From a bacterium (GTDB lineage: Bacteria > Methylomirabilota > Methylomirabilia > Methylomirabilales > 2-02-FULL-66-22), in assembly GCA_029580855.1 (NCBI GenBank), contig JAKPQH010000144.1, positions 1 through 64,000 on the forward strand: DNA of 64,000 nucleotides, in the 5' to 3' direction. A model generated the notes under the pieces. The model did no database searches. It had not been told where the DNA came from and saw only the letters and a list, made by a program, of their open reading frames with translations. Both the position numbers and the translations under genes were made by a program. Shown here piece after piece: positions 53,004 to 63,247 of this stretch (position 1 is its first letter; every line of letters starts with the position of its first letter).

Positions 53004-56000
53004 ATGACTGAAAAGACGCTGGGAATCGATATCGGGTCCACCACGCTGAAGCTCTGCCTGCTCCCGCAGGACGGCGGGGGCGTCGAGCACGCGATACTCC
53101 CACACGAGGGAGATCTCCCGGGAACTCTCAAGCGCCTCCTGGACAGCCTCGGCGTAGCCCCGCCGTTGCGGGGCCTCGTCACGGGGATCGAGGGGCGTCA
53201 CCGCATCGCGCTGCCCGATGTCATCGCCGCCGTCGCGATCGAGAGCGGCCTCGATGCCCTGCAGCTCAAGCCGCGCGCCGTCGTGTCCATGGGCGGAGAG
53301 GACCTGGTGGTCTACGTCCTCAACGACCGCGGCCGCATCGTCAACACGTACTCCGGTAACAAGTGCGCGTCGGGGACCGGCGAATTCCTCCGCCAGCAGC
53401 TCGGCCGGATGAACCTGACGCTGGAGGACCTCGACGAGATCTGCGCCGGCGCCGGCGTCCACCGCCTCTCCGCCCGCTGCTCCGTGTTTATGAAATCGGA
53501 CTGCACGCATCGTCTGAACAAGGGCGAGGCGACCAAAGGGGACATCGCGCTGTCCCTGAGCAAGGTGATGGCCGACAAGGTCGCGGAGTTTCTGACCAAG
53601 GCGAAGATCGCGAGCGGCCAGGTGGTGCTGATCGGCGGGGTCACGCGCAACCGGCACCTGGTCGAGTTTATCCGGCGGAGCCGGCCGGGGATCGATTTCC
53701 TACTGCCCCGGGAGGCGCCCTACTTCGAGGCTTTCGGCGCGGCGCACCTCGCCCGACGCCAGGGCGCCGTGCTGCCGGAAGATACGCTGGTCGGGCCGGG
53801 CGCGGGTCTCGTCTTCAAGACCTTCCGCCCGCTCGCCGCGTCCGCCCACCTGGTGCATCATGCGCCGTCGCGGCGGGGCGCGTACGATCCCGCCGCCGAC
53901 TATGTGCTCGGCGTCGACGGTGGCTCCACGACGACGAAGGCGGCGCTGATCAACGCGCAAACGCTCGAGATCGTCGCGGGGCACTACGGCCGCACACACG
54001 GGGACCCCATCGCGGCGCTGAAGCTCTGCCTGCGCGAGGTCAGAACGCAGCTGGGCGGACACACGCCGCGGATACGTCTGGTGGCCACGACGGGATCGTC
54101 GCGAGAACTCCTGGGCGTCTTCCTCGAGACGGCCGGCGTCTACAACGAGATCATCGCGCACACCGTGGGGACGACCTACTTCCAGAAGGACGTCGACACG
54201 ATCTTTGAGATCGGCGGCCAGGACGCCAAATACGTCTATATCAACAACGGCGTCCCCATCGACTACGCGATGAACGAAGCCTGCTCGGCGGGAACGGGCT
54301 CTTTTCTGGAGGAATCGGCCTCCGGCGACCTGAACATCGAGACCGCGGCCGAGATCGGCCCGATCGCGCTCCGGGCCAAGGCCCCGCTGAAGTTCGGCGA
54401 GCACTGCTCGGCCTTTATCAACTCGGACATCCGCAAAGCGATCCAGCAGGGTGCGGCGCGCGAGGACATCGTCGCCGGTCTGGTCTTCGCCGTCGTCGCC
54501 AACTACCGGAACCGCGTGGTGGGCAATCGCGCCGTCGGGGATCGCATCGTGCTGCAAGGCGGCGTCGCCAAGAACCCGGCGGTGCCGCTGGCGTTTGCGC
54601 AGGTGACCGGCAAGCGGATCACGGTCCCGCCGGACCCCGAGCTCATGGGCTGCTTCGGGGTCGCGCGACTGGTGCTCCAGAAGCACGCCGAGGGGCTGAT
54701 CGAGCCCGGCGACTTCGCGCTGGACGCCATGATCGCCAAGGAGATCACCTACTGCGACGGGTTCACCTGCAAGCGCTGCGAGAACCTCTGCCCGATACGG
54801 CGTCTGCAGGTGGGCGAGCGGCGCTACCCCTTCGGCGGCCGCTGCTCGCTGTACACCAACCAGCGCAAAAACCGGAAGCTCCCCGCCTCGGGGGTTGTCG
54901 ACTACACGCAGGTGCGTGCGCGGATGCTCTTCGAGGACTTCGCGCCGTCCCCGGACGCGCTGCAGGTGCGGAGCCCGCACGTGGTCGGGATTCCCCTGGC
55001 CTTCTCGGTCCACTCGCTATGGCCATTCTACGCCTGGTTTTTCCACAGTCTCGGCGTCAAAACCATCGCCTCGACGCAGGCGGTCCCGGAAGGGATCGCG
55101 AAGCAGGAGAGCAACTACTGTTTCCCGGCCGAGATCGCCCACGGGATGGTCCAGGACGTGCTGGACAAGGGCGCCGACTCCGTCTTTCTTCCCCATTTTC
55201 GTGACATGCCCACCATGGAGGACGTGCACGCGTGCACCTGCCCGCTGACGCAGGGTCTGCCGTTTTACGCCCGCCACGCCTTCGGGCTCGGCGACGACCG
55301 GATGCTGCGGCCGCTGGTATCCTTCAGCGGCGGATTCGACGCGAGCCGCGGCGCCTTCGAGGAGGTGGCGGAACGGCTCGGCTTCACCCGGGCAGAGGGG
55401 CGGCGCGCCTACGAGACCGGCGTGGAGCGGTACCGGCGCTTCCTGGCGGCTTACGCGGCGCTGGGCGCGCAGGTGCTGCGCGAGGTCCGGGAGAACCCGG
55501 ACCGCGTCTACATCGCGCTGTGCGGGCGGCCGTACAACGCGTTCACGCGTGACGCCAACATGGGGATCCCGCGCAAGTTCACCTCGCAGGGCGTCACCGT
55601 GATCCCCTTCGACATGATCTATGACGCCGGCGCCGAGATCCCGCCCAACAACTACTGGTATTACGGGCAGCAGGACATGAAGGCGGTCAAGCAGGTCGGG
55701 ACCACCGACAACCTGTACCTGGCGTGGATCTCGAATTTCTCCTGCGCCCCCGACTCGTTCCTGCTCCACTATGTCCGCTGGCTCATGGGGCACAAGCCCT
55801 ACCTGGTGCTCGAGATCGACTCGCACACCGCCGACGCGGGGCTGGACACCCGCGTCGAGGCCTTCCTCGACATCGTGGAGAGCTACCGCCGGCACGTGAA
55901 GCCGGTGGCGGTGAAACCCTTCCGGCGGCGCTACCGCATCGCGCTGAAGAAGGAGTTCTGCGACGTCGTCGATGGGAAGACCGGCAAGAGGCTCGATATC

Positions 56001-57269
56001 CGTGACGAGCGCGTCCACCTGATCTTTCCTTCCATGGGAGACCTGTCCACGGAGGGCATGCATGCGGCGTCCCGCCGCGCCGGGATCCACTCGACACACC
56101 TGCCGCTGCCGGACGTCTACAGCACCCAGCTCGCCCGCAACGTCGCCTCGGGCAAGGAGTGCATCCCGGCGCTGCTGGTGCTGGGCTCCATCCTCCAGTT
56201 CTTCCGCGACAAAAATCCGTGCTCCGGCGAGGAGCTGTACCTGGTCATCCTGCCCTCGACGCTGGGGCCGTGCCGGACGGGACAGTATCACGTCTTCTTT
56301 GACCGGCTCTTCGAGGAACTGGGCTGGGAGAACGTGGTCCTGCTTGTGGCCAACTCGGAGAACTCCTATCGGGAGCTGGGCCCGACCTTCAGCCGCGATC
56401 TCTGGCGCGCCGTTGTTCTGGGGGACTACTTCGCCGATGTCCGCACCGCGCTCCGGCTGCTGGCTCGCGATCCGGCCGACGCCCTGACGCTCTTCGCGTC
56501 CGTGTGGGAGGACGTGTTGTGCGGTGTCCGGGCGGGCCCGCGCGAGCTCTACCGGGAGATCCGGCGGGCGGCCGACCGTCTGGGCCGAGTTCCGCGGACG
56601 GGCAACCTGGATGACGTCCGCAAGGTGTTCGTGATCGGCGAGATCTATGTCCGCCGGGACAACTTCTCGGTGGAAGAGCTGTCCCGGATGCTCATTTCCA
56701 AGGGGATCTACCCGAAATCCGCGGGCGTCACCGAGTGGATCCACTACACCGACTTTGCGCGCAAATTCATCCTGGAGGGCCGCCGCAGACGCGAGGGCTG
56801 GCTGCGGAGTCTCCGCAACGGCGGCCTGAAGGAGGAGGCGATTTTCTTGATCGAGAAGGCGTGGAAGCGGCGGGTCGAGGACAAGATCGCCGCGATGCTG
56901 AGGCCCACCGGGCTCCTCCCCGAGGTTCCCCACGACATGAACGCCATCATCGGCGCGGGGCGGCACGAGTTTGTCGACCCGGAACTGGAGAGCGAGGCTA
57001 CGGTATCGCCGGCGGTGGGGGCGGCGGCGATGCGTGACGGCTACTCCGGCGTCGTGGTGATCTCCCCCTTCTGCTGTCTCCCGGGTCGGGTGATCGAGGG
57101 GGTCTACGGTCCGTGGGCCAAGGCCCGCGACTACCCCGTCCTGGCCCTGGAGAACGACGGTCAGCCCTATCCGCCGAACGTCGTCTCGCGCATGGAGGTC
57201 TTCGCGCACAACGTCCTGCGCTTCGAACGCGATGGCCACGCAAAGCGGACCTCGGGCGCGGGGCGCTGA
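53004..57269 (+). CDS. Acyl-CoA dehydratase activase-related giant protein (BcrAD/BadFG + DUF2229)
   Basis: The 1421-residue protein has two ASKHA ATPase domains in tandem. The first begins LGIDIGSTTLKLCLL with CASGTGEFLRQQLGRM; the second YVLGVDGGSTTTKAALIN with NEACSAGTGSFLEE. After about residue 575 follow a Cys-rich segment (YCDGFTCKRCENLCPIRRLQ ... FGGRC) and the DUF2229/HgdB-like region (GIPLAFSVHSLWPFYAWFFHSLGV, GRPYNAFTRDANMGIPRKF, CSGEELYLVILPSTLGPCRTGQYHVF). Homologues activate or fire electrons into radical 2-hydroxyacyl-CoA dehydratases or benzoyl-CoA reductases. No dehydratase lies next to it. Confidence 0.9.
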   Translation: MTEKTLGIDIGSTTLKLCLLPQDGGGVEHAILPHEGDLPGTLKRLLDSLGVAPPLRGLVTGIEGRHRIALPDVIAAVAIESGLDALQLKPRAVVSMGGEDLVVYVLNDRGRIVNTYSGNKCASGTGEFLRQQLGRMNLTLEDLDEICAGAGVHRLSARCSVFMKSDCTHRLNKGEATKGDIALSLSKVMADKVAEFLTKAKIASGQVVLIGGVTRNRHLVEFIRRSRPGIDFLLPREAPYFEAFGAAHLARRQGAVLPEDTLVGPGAGLVFKTFRPLAASAHLVHHAPSRRGAYDPAADYVLGVDGGSTTTKAALINAQTLEIVAGHYGRTHGDPIAALKLCLREVRTQLGGHTPRIRLVATTGSSRELLGVFLETAGVYNEIIAHTVGTTYFQKDVDTIFEIGGQDAKYVYINNGVPIDYAMNEACSAGTGSFLEESASGDLNIETAAEIGPIALRAKAPLKFGEHCSAFINSDIRKAIQQGAAREDIVAGLVFAVVANYRNRVVGNRAVGDRIVLQGGVAKNPAVPLAFAQVTGKRITVPPDPELMGCFGVARLVLQKHAEGLIEPGDFALDAMIAKEITYCDGFTCKRCENLCPIRRLQVGERRYPFGGRCSLYTNQRKNRKLPASGVVDYTQVRARMLFEDFAPSPDALQVRSPHVVGIPLAFSVHSLWPFYAWFFHSLGVKTIASTQAVPEGIAKQESNYCFPAEIAHGMVQDVLDKGADSVFLPHFRDMPTMEDVHACTCPLTQGLPFYARHAFGLGDDRMLRPLVSFSGGFDASRGAFEEVAERLGFTRAEGRRAYETGVERYRRFLAAYAALGAQVLREVRENPDRVYIALCGRPYNAFTRDANMGIPRKFTSQGVTVIPFDMIYDAGAEIPPNNYWYYGQQDMKAVKQVGTTDNLYLAWISNFSCAPDSFLLHYVRWLMGHKPYLVLEIDSHTADAGLDTRVEAFLDIVESYRRHVKPVAVKPFRRRYRIALKKEFCDVVDGKTGKRLDIRDERVHLIFPSMGDLSTEGMHAASRRAGIHSTHLPLPDVYSTQLARNVASGKECIPALLVLGSILQFFRDKNPCSGEELYLVILPSTLGPCRTGQYHVFFDRLFEELGWENVVLLVANSENSYRELGPTFSRDLWRAVVLGDYFADVRTALRLLARDPADALTLFASVWEDVLCGVRAGPRELYREIRRAADRLGRVPRTGNLDDVRKVFVIGEIYVRRDNFSVEELSRMLISKGIYPKSAGVTEWIHYTDFARKFILEGRRRREGWLRSLRNGGLKEEAIFLIEKAWKRRVEDKIAAMLRPTGLLPEVPHDMNAIIGAGRHEFVDPELESEATVSPAVGAAAMRDGYSGVVVISPFCCLPGRVIEGVYGPWAKARDYPVLALENDGQPYPPNVVSRMEVFAHNVLRFERDGHAKRTSGAGR

Positions 57270-57272
57270 GCC

Positions 57273-58628
57273 ATGGACCGTCCGTCCGATCCGGTGCGGG
57301 GAAAAGCTCCCATGAGTACCGCGGGCAACGCGCGGCACGCGCAAAAGGTGGCGAGAGTCGCGGAACAGCTGCGTCGCAGGACGAGCAAGGCGCCCCTCTC
57401 GCGGCAGAAGCGGGTCGTCTCTCACCAGGTCCCCAAGGTGCACGACAAAAAGTATACCGACGAGAAGATCGACCTGCGCGATTTCGACGAGATCCTCGAG
57501 ATCGATGCGGAGCGGCGGATCTGCGTGGCCGAGCCGGGGGTCCCCTTCTGCCGTCTGGTGGATGCGACGCTTCCGTTGGGTCTCGTGCCGATCGTCGTCC
57601 CGGAGCTCAAGACCATCACCGTCGGCGGGGCGGTTGCGGGCTGCTCGATCGAGTCCATGTCGTATGTGTACGGGGGTTTCCACGACACCTGTCTGGAGTA
57701 CGAGATCATCACCGCAAAGGGCGACGTGCTCACGTGCACACCCGATAACGAGCACGCGCTGATCTTCCAGATGATGCACGGCTCCTTCGGCACCGTGGGC
57801 ATCCTGTCCAGGCTGACGTTCCGGCTGATCCCCGCCAAGCCCTTTGTCCATCTCCGGCACGAGACGCACACGTCCATCGACAGCTATCTGGCCTCCATCT
57901 GGTCCCACTTCGAGCGCCGCGACGTGGACTTCATGGACGGGATCATCCACTCGCCGTCGCACCTGGTGCTCTGCGTCGGCGATTTTGTGGACCGCGCCCC
58001 GTACACAAACCGTTACGACTGGCTGAAGGTGTATTACCGGAGCACGGCGACGCGCCGCGAGGACTATCTGAAGACGCCGCACTATTTCTACCGCTACGAC
58101 AAGGGGGTGACCAACGTCCACCCCAAGTCGTTCCTCGGCCGTCTGTTCCTAGGCAAGTTCCTGGGCTCCTCGGAGATCCTCCGGCTCGCCGAAAAGCTCC
58201 GCTGGCTCGTGCTCTCCGACGAGCGCCCCGACGTCACGGTGGACACATTCCTGCCGTTCTCCAGGCTGAAGGAATTCCTGGTGTGGTACGCGAAGGACTT
58301 CGGCCACTTCCCGCTCTGGGTGGTCCCGTACGCGCGGGTGCACGACTACGAGTGGATCAACGACGCCGTGTGGGCGAAGCTCGACGACCGGCTCATGATC
58401 GACATCGCCATCTACGGGATGAAACAGCGGGGCGACACGAACTACTACCGCGTGTTGGAGGAGAAGCTGCAAGAGCTGAACGGGATCAAGACGCTGATCT
58501 CGTACAACTACTACGGGGAAGCCGAGTTCTGGCAGATCTTCAACCGCAAGAACTACGACACCGTCAAGGCCGTCACCGATCCCGACAACATCTTCCGCAC
58601 CCTGTACGAGAAGACCTGCCTCCGGTGA
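57273..58628 (+). CDS. FAD-dependent oxidoreductase, DHCR24-like
   Basis: The 451-residue FAD-linked oxidoreductase has the FAD_binding_4 core: LEIDAERRICVAEPGVPFCRLVDATLPLGLVPIVVPELKTITVGGAVAGCSIESMSYVYG. The ISS pattern IESMSYVYGGFHDTCLEYEIITAKGDVLTC is close to eukaryotic delta-24 sterol reductase (DHCR24) and plant DWF1; both reduce isoprenoid side-chain double bonds. ATG 57273 is 3 nt after the activase stop, so coupling is likely; M14 (57312) is an alternative start. With HMG-CoA reductase and a UbiA enzyme across the divergent region, an isoprenoid reductase role is inferred. Confidence 0.75.
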   Translation: MDRPSDPVRGKAPMSTAGNARHAQKVARVAEQLRRRTSKAPLSRQKRVVSHQVPKVHDKKYTDEKIDLRDFDEILEIDAERRICVAEPGVPFCRLVDATLPLGLVPIVVPELKTITVGGAVAGCSIESMSYVYGGFHDTCLEYEIITAKGDVLTCTPDNEHALIFQMMHGSFGTVGILSRLTFRLIPAKPFVHLRHETHTSIDSYLASIWSHFERRDVDFMDGIIHSPSHLVLCVGDFVDRAPYTNRYDWLKVYYRSTATRREDYLKTPHYFYRYDKGVTNVHPKSFLGRLFLGKFLGSSEILRLAEKLRWLVLSDERPDVTVDTFLPFSRLKEFLVWYAKDFGHFPLWVVPYARVHDYEWINDAVWAKLDDRLMIDIAIYGMKQRGDTNYYRVLEEKLQELNGIKTLISYNYYGEAEFWQIFNRKNYDTVKAVTDPDNIFRTLYEKTCLR

Positions 58629-58692
58629 CTTCCCTTTGAGCCGCGTGGAAATGGCCGCGAAGGACAATCGCCCGCAACCAAGGGGCTGATGC

Positions 58693-60777
<2,085 letters not shown>

Positions 60778-60825
60778 CGGCGTCGTCCTCCACACCGGCA
60801 CGGTGGGCTCGTGTCGACGGGACCG

Positions 60826-60855
60826 ACCCTAACGCGGGTCGGCTGTCGGTGTCAA
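60826..60855 (-). promoter_or_regulatory. Promoter for the sigma-54 activator gene
   Basis: Read leftward: TTGACA, an 18-bp spacer and TAGGGT, ending about 49 nt before the ATG at 60777. A rightward promoter starts 59 bp further on. Confidence 0.5.
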
Positions 60856-60913
60856 GGCGAGACCGCGGATGACCCGGAGTGATGACAACAGACGCCGCCC
60901 TGCTTTCGTGCGG

Positions 60914-60942
60914 TTGACCGGGGGCCGTTCGCCGGTTATGGT
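60914..60942 (+). promoter_or_regulatory. Promoter for the selenoprotein-dsbA operon
   Basis: TTGACC, a 17-bp spacer and TATGGT, 45 nt before the ATG at 60987. Confidence 0.55.
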
Positions 60943-60986
60943 ACGGGCCGGGGATCGCGCCATCCGCGGCGCGAGGGGAGGGGACG

Positions 60987-61487
60987 ATGGATCATCGGCG
61001 CAGGTCCAGGGCAGCCGCCGGTCCGCGTGCGGTCCAGCGGGGTCGGGCGAGGCTTCTGGTTTCGGCTTGGGTGGGGATGGCGATGCTGGCAGGCGCGGCC
61101 GCGTGGACCGTTTTTTCGGCGGAGGGCAGGGCCGGAGAATCGCCAACGTTTCGCGGCGGGGCCAGGCTGGCCGTCGACCAGGACCTGATCGATCTCGGGG
61201 CGCAGCCCTACAATCGCGTCGTCGAGGCTCGCTTCCAGCTGAAAAACGTCGGCGACCGGCCTCTGCAGCTCCCCGCCTCCCCGCCGGTCGACGTGGTGGA
61301 GGGGTGCTGACCGCCCAAGCCGGTCGTCGGTGCGACGACCTTGCAGCCCGGCGCGGAGACGGTTCTGTCGGCCCGGTTCACCATGCCGCCCGGAATGGGC
61401 GGGCCGCATCTCTTTGTGATTCGTTTGCGGACCAACGACACAGTGCAACCCGACCGCCTGCTTCGGATCCGGTCTCTGTGGAAGTAG
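60987..61487 (+). CDS. Probable selenoprotein, DUF1573-like exported protein (in-frame UGA = Sec108)
   Basis: Read through the TGA at 61308-61310, the gene gives 166 residues. A membrane signal or anchor (LLVSAWVGMAMLAGAAAWTVF) is followed by a DUF1573-like immunoglobulin fold: VDQDLIDLGAQPYNRVVEARFQLKNVGDRPLQL, then DVVEGC-U-PPKPVVGATTLQPGAETVLSARF, and GMGGPHLFVIRLRTND near the end. Related proteins have a Cys pair GCCPP; here the second is UGA. The stem-loop after it fits bSECIS spacing. Strong GAGGGGAGGGGAC ribosome site. A simple nonsense mutation is the alternative. Confidence 0.7.
61308..61340 (+). promoter_or_regulatory. Bacterial SECIS-like stem-loop
   Basis: After the UGA, an 18-nt spacing leads to a 7-bp stem GGTCGTC / GACGACC with apical loop GGTGC. 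Known bSECIS elements need an apical loop 16-37 nt after the UGA with a G among its first two bases; both hold. The stem is perfect. Confidence 0.65.
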
Positions 61488-61507
61488 GGGGCGGGTGGGG
61501 GGTATCC

Positions 61508-62188
61508 GTGCGATCAACGTACGTCCGGGCCGTCTTGCTGGCAGTCGCAGGCGCGGCGGCCGTCCTCGCCTGCGCGGATTCCATCCGGGCCGGCGGGGGC
61601 AAGGAGGGGTGGACGCGGGCGGAACTCGTCGCCGCGCTGGAGCGCGGCCCCGGGCCGACCAAGGGTTCGGCGGGCGCGCCGGTGGTGATGGTCTACTTCA
61701 CCGATTTTCAATGCGGGTACTGCGGGAAATTCGTGAGGGACACGCTGCCGAAGATCGACGATCGATACGTCCGGACCGACAAGGTGCGGATCGTGTTCCG
61801 CCACATGGCGATCCTGGGTGAGGCATCCTTTCAGGCGGCCCGCGCGGCCTCGTGCGCCTTCGACCAGGGGAAGTTCTGGGAGTACCACGACGCCCTGTTC
61901 GCCAACACCTCACCCTTGGGGTTCAGCGCGGGGCGCCTCAAGCGGCAGGCCGGTGAACTGGGCCTGGACGAGAAAATGTTTGCGTCGTGCCTCGACGGCA
62001 CGGACCACGCCGAGCGGGTGGAGACCGAGACGCTCATCGGCCGGGCCATGGGGGCGACGGGGACGCCGGCCTTTCTGTTCAACGGACAGCTGCTCCTCGG
62101 CGCCTACCCTTTCGAGGTTTTTCAGAAAGGCCTGGATGCCATGCTGTCTTCTCTTCCGCCAAAATCCGCCACACAGCCCGGGAAGTAG
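61508..62188 (+). CDS. DsbA-family thiol oxidoreductase
   Basis: The 226-residue exported thioredoxin-fold protein has a signal (AVLLAVAGAAAVLACADSIRA, possibly lipoprotein at LAC), the active site C69-G-Y-C72 in FTDFQCGYCGKFV, and the cis-Pro in GATGTPAFLFNGQLLLGAYPFEVF. It resembles DSBA-like Thioredoxin_4 proteins such as BdbD/DsbG-type. The start is GTG 61508, 20 nt after the selenoprotein stop, so both are on one transcript. It could form or isomerise disulfides, or keep the Sec protein reduced in the periplasm. Confidence 0.88.
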   Translation: MRSTYVRAVLLAVAGAAAVLACADSIRAGGGKEGWTRAELVAALERGPGPTKGSAGAPVVMVYFTDFQCGYCGKFVRDTLPKIDDRYVRTDKVRIVFRHMAILGEASFQAARAASCAFDQGKFWEYHDALFANTSPLGFSAGRLKRQAGELGLDEKMFASCLDGTDHAERVETETLIGRAMGATGTPAFLFNGQLLLGAYPFEVFQKGLDAMLSSLPPKSATQPGK

Positions 62189-62373
62189 GTTTGCACTCCC
62201 GCGCCGTCCGGTCCGGTTTCGGATTTTGGGTGGGCTCCCCCCTTGTACGGATGCGGAATCGGCGCTATAAGGATGTCCTGCGGCCAGCGTGTACGTTCAA
62301 CGGGCCCGCTCCGCGATCCGAGGGGCCGCCGGGGCGGATTGACTTCGGTTGACCGAAAGGGCGACGAAGGGCG

Positions 62374-62880
62374 ATGTACAACCCCCATCCCGAGTCCGAG
62401 CGGTTACGGCGCATTTTCGAGGACACCCAGGTGTTGCGAAAGCCGATTGCGGGCATCGTCACCGGCTACCACGTCCTCCCGTACGTCTTGGTGGGGCCGG
62501 ACGAGGAGCACAGCGCGCGTTCCGTCGAGATCCGGGGGAAGATTCGCGTTTCGCCGCGGCTGATTCTGACGCCCCGGCATCTGGGCCAGACTTACGAGCA
62601 GCTCTTTGACGATCCGCAACTCATGGATCGCACCCTGGTCGGGCGCGTCTTCAGCTTCCTGTACGCCGGAAGGCAGAACATCCAGTTGGAGAGCGAGGAT
62701 CTGCGGATCACGCGGATCGACCGCGACCCGCGGGCCCAGATCGAGCGGGCGTTGGATGAGCTGATGCGGGGCGAAATCCTGGACACCGGCGTCATCTTCT
62801 CGCCGGAGGTCAAGTTCTATCCGGTGTCCATCGAACGGTTCATCGCCGAGATCATGGACCGCGAGTTTCCCCACCCGTGA
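62374..62880 (+). CDS. Conserved hypothetical protein
   Basis: A 168-residue soluble protein without signal peptide. The sequence is well structured (GIVTGYHVLPYVLVGPDEEHSARSVEIRGKIRVSPRLILTPRHLGQTYEQLFDD; then DELMRGEILDTGVIFSPEVKFYPVSIERFIAEI). The codon use matches neighbours. I cannot name the family. It is 185 nt after the dsbA-like gene and probably separate. Confidence 0.6.
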   Translation: MYNPHPESERLRRIFEDTQVLRKPIAGIVTGYHVLPYVLVGPDEEHSARSVEIRGKIRVSPRLILTPRHLGQTYEQLFDDPQLMDRTLVGRVFSFLYAGRQNIQLESEDLRITRIDRDPRAQIERALDELMRGEILDTGVIFSPEVKFYPVSIERFIAEIMDREFPHP

Positions 62881-62998
62881 GCGGGCGGCACGCCCGTGCA
62901 GGTTGCCGGACAGAAACCGCCGGCCGTACGACGGGCCGGGGGCCCAACCGCGTTGTCCCCCACGTGTTTGTCCGGGTATCCGCGGGACGGCGGGACGG

Positions 62999-63183
62999 AA
63001 AAAAACCGCCGCAGGCGATCAGAATGAGCCGTGCAGCCCGTGCCCTGTGGTCGCCGACGCCGGCCCTCTCGATCCCACCTTCGGGACCGGTTCCGACGCC
63101 TGAGGCCTGAATCCTCCGGGCGACCCGCCGGGAAGCCTCGCGCACCGTGGCGAGATAGCTGCTCCGCGCTGATCCCTGCGGCT
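62999..63183 (-). ncRNA. Structured small RNA, 6S RNA candidate
   Basis: A minus-strand unit of about 185 nt. A promoter at 63190-63218 (TTGACG-N17-TATGTT) predicts a start near 63183. The transcript ends at a T7 run (62999-63005). Its ends pair: GCCGCAGG-G-ATCAG at the 5' side with CTGAT-CG-CCTGCGGC at the 3' side; further inside GGTCGCC pairs with GGCGACC, and GGTCCC with GGGATC caps it. One long hairpin with internal bulges, the 185-nt length and the CCTGCGGCGG 3' motif resemble 6S RNA (ssrS). This is inference without a covariance search. Confidence 0.5.
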
Positions 63184-63189
63184 GGCTAT

Positions 63190-63218
63190 AACATAGGACG
63201 CTTCCCGGTCCCCGTCAA
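63190..63218 (-). promoter_or_regulatory. Promoter of the small RNA
   Basis: Read leftward: TTGACG, a 17-bp spacer and TATGTT. It lies next to the predicted 5' end at 63183. Confidence 0.55.
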
Positions 63219-63247
63219 GGGGCGGGACGAAAGAAAATCGCAGCGCC

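Noticed and set aside
55017-58121. 1034-codon minus-strand ORF opposite the activase and FAD oxidoreductase genes
   Set aside because: It is low-complexity His/Arg/Gly-rich and lies opposite well-supported genes.
60869-62188. 439-codon frame covering both the selenoprotein and the dsbA-like gene
   Set aside because: Only its last 226 codons (from 61508) look like protein; the first part is an out-of-frame reading of the DUF1573-like gene.
62852-63145. Minus-strand ORF of 97 codons in the gap before the last gene
   Set aside because: It overlaps the structured RNA, and its amino acid composition is not protein-like.
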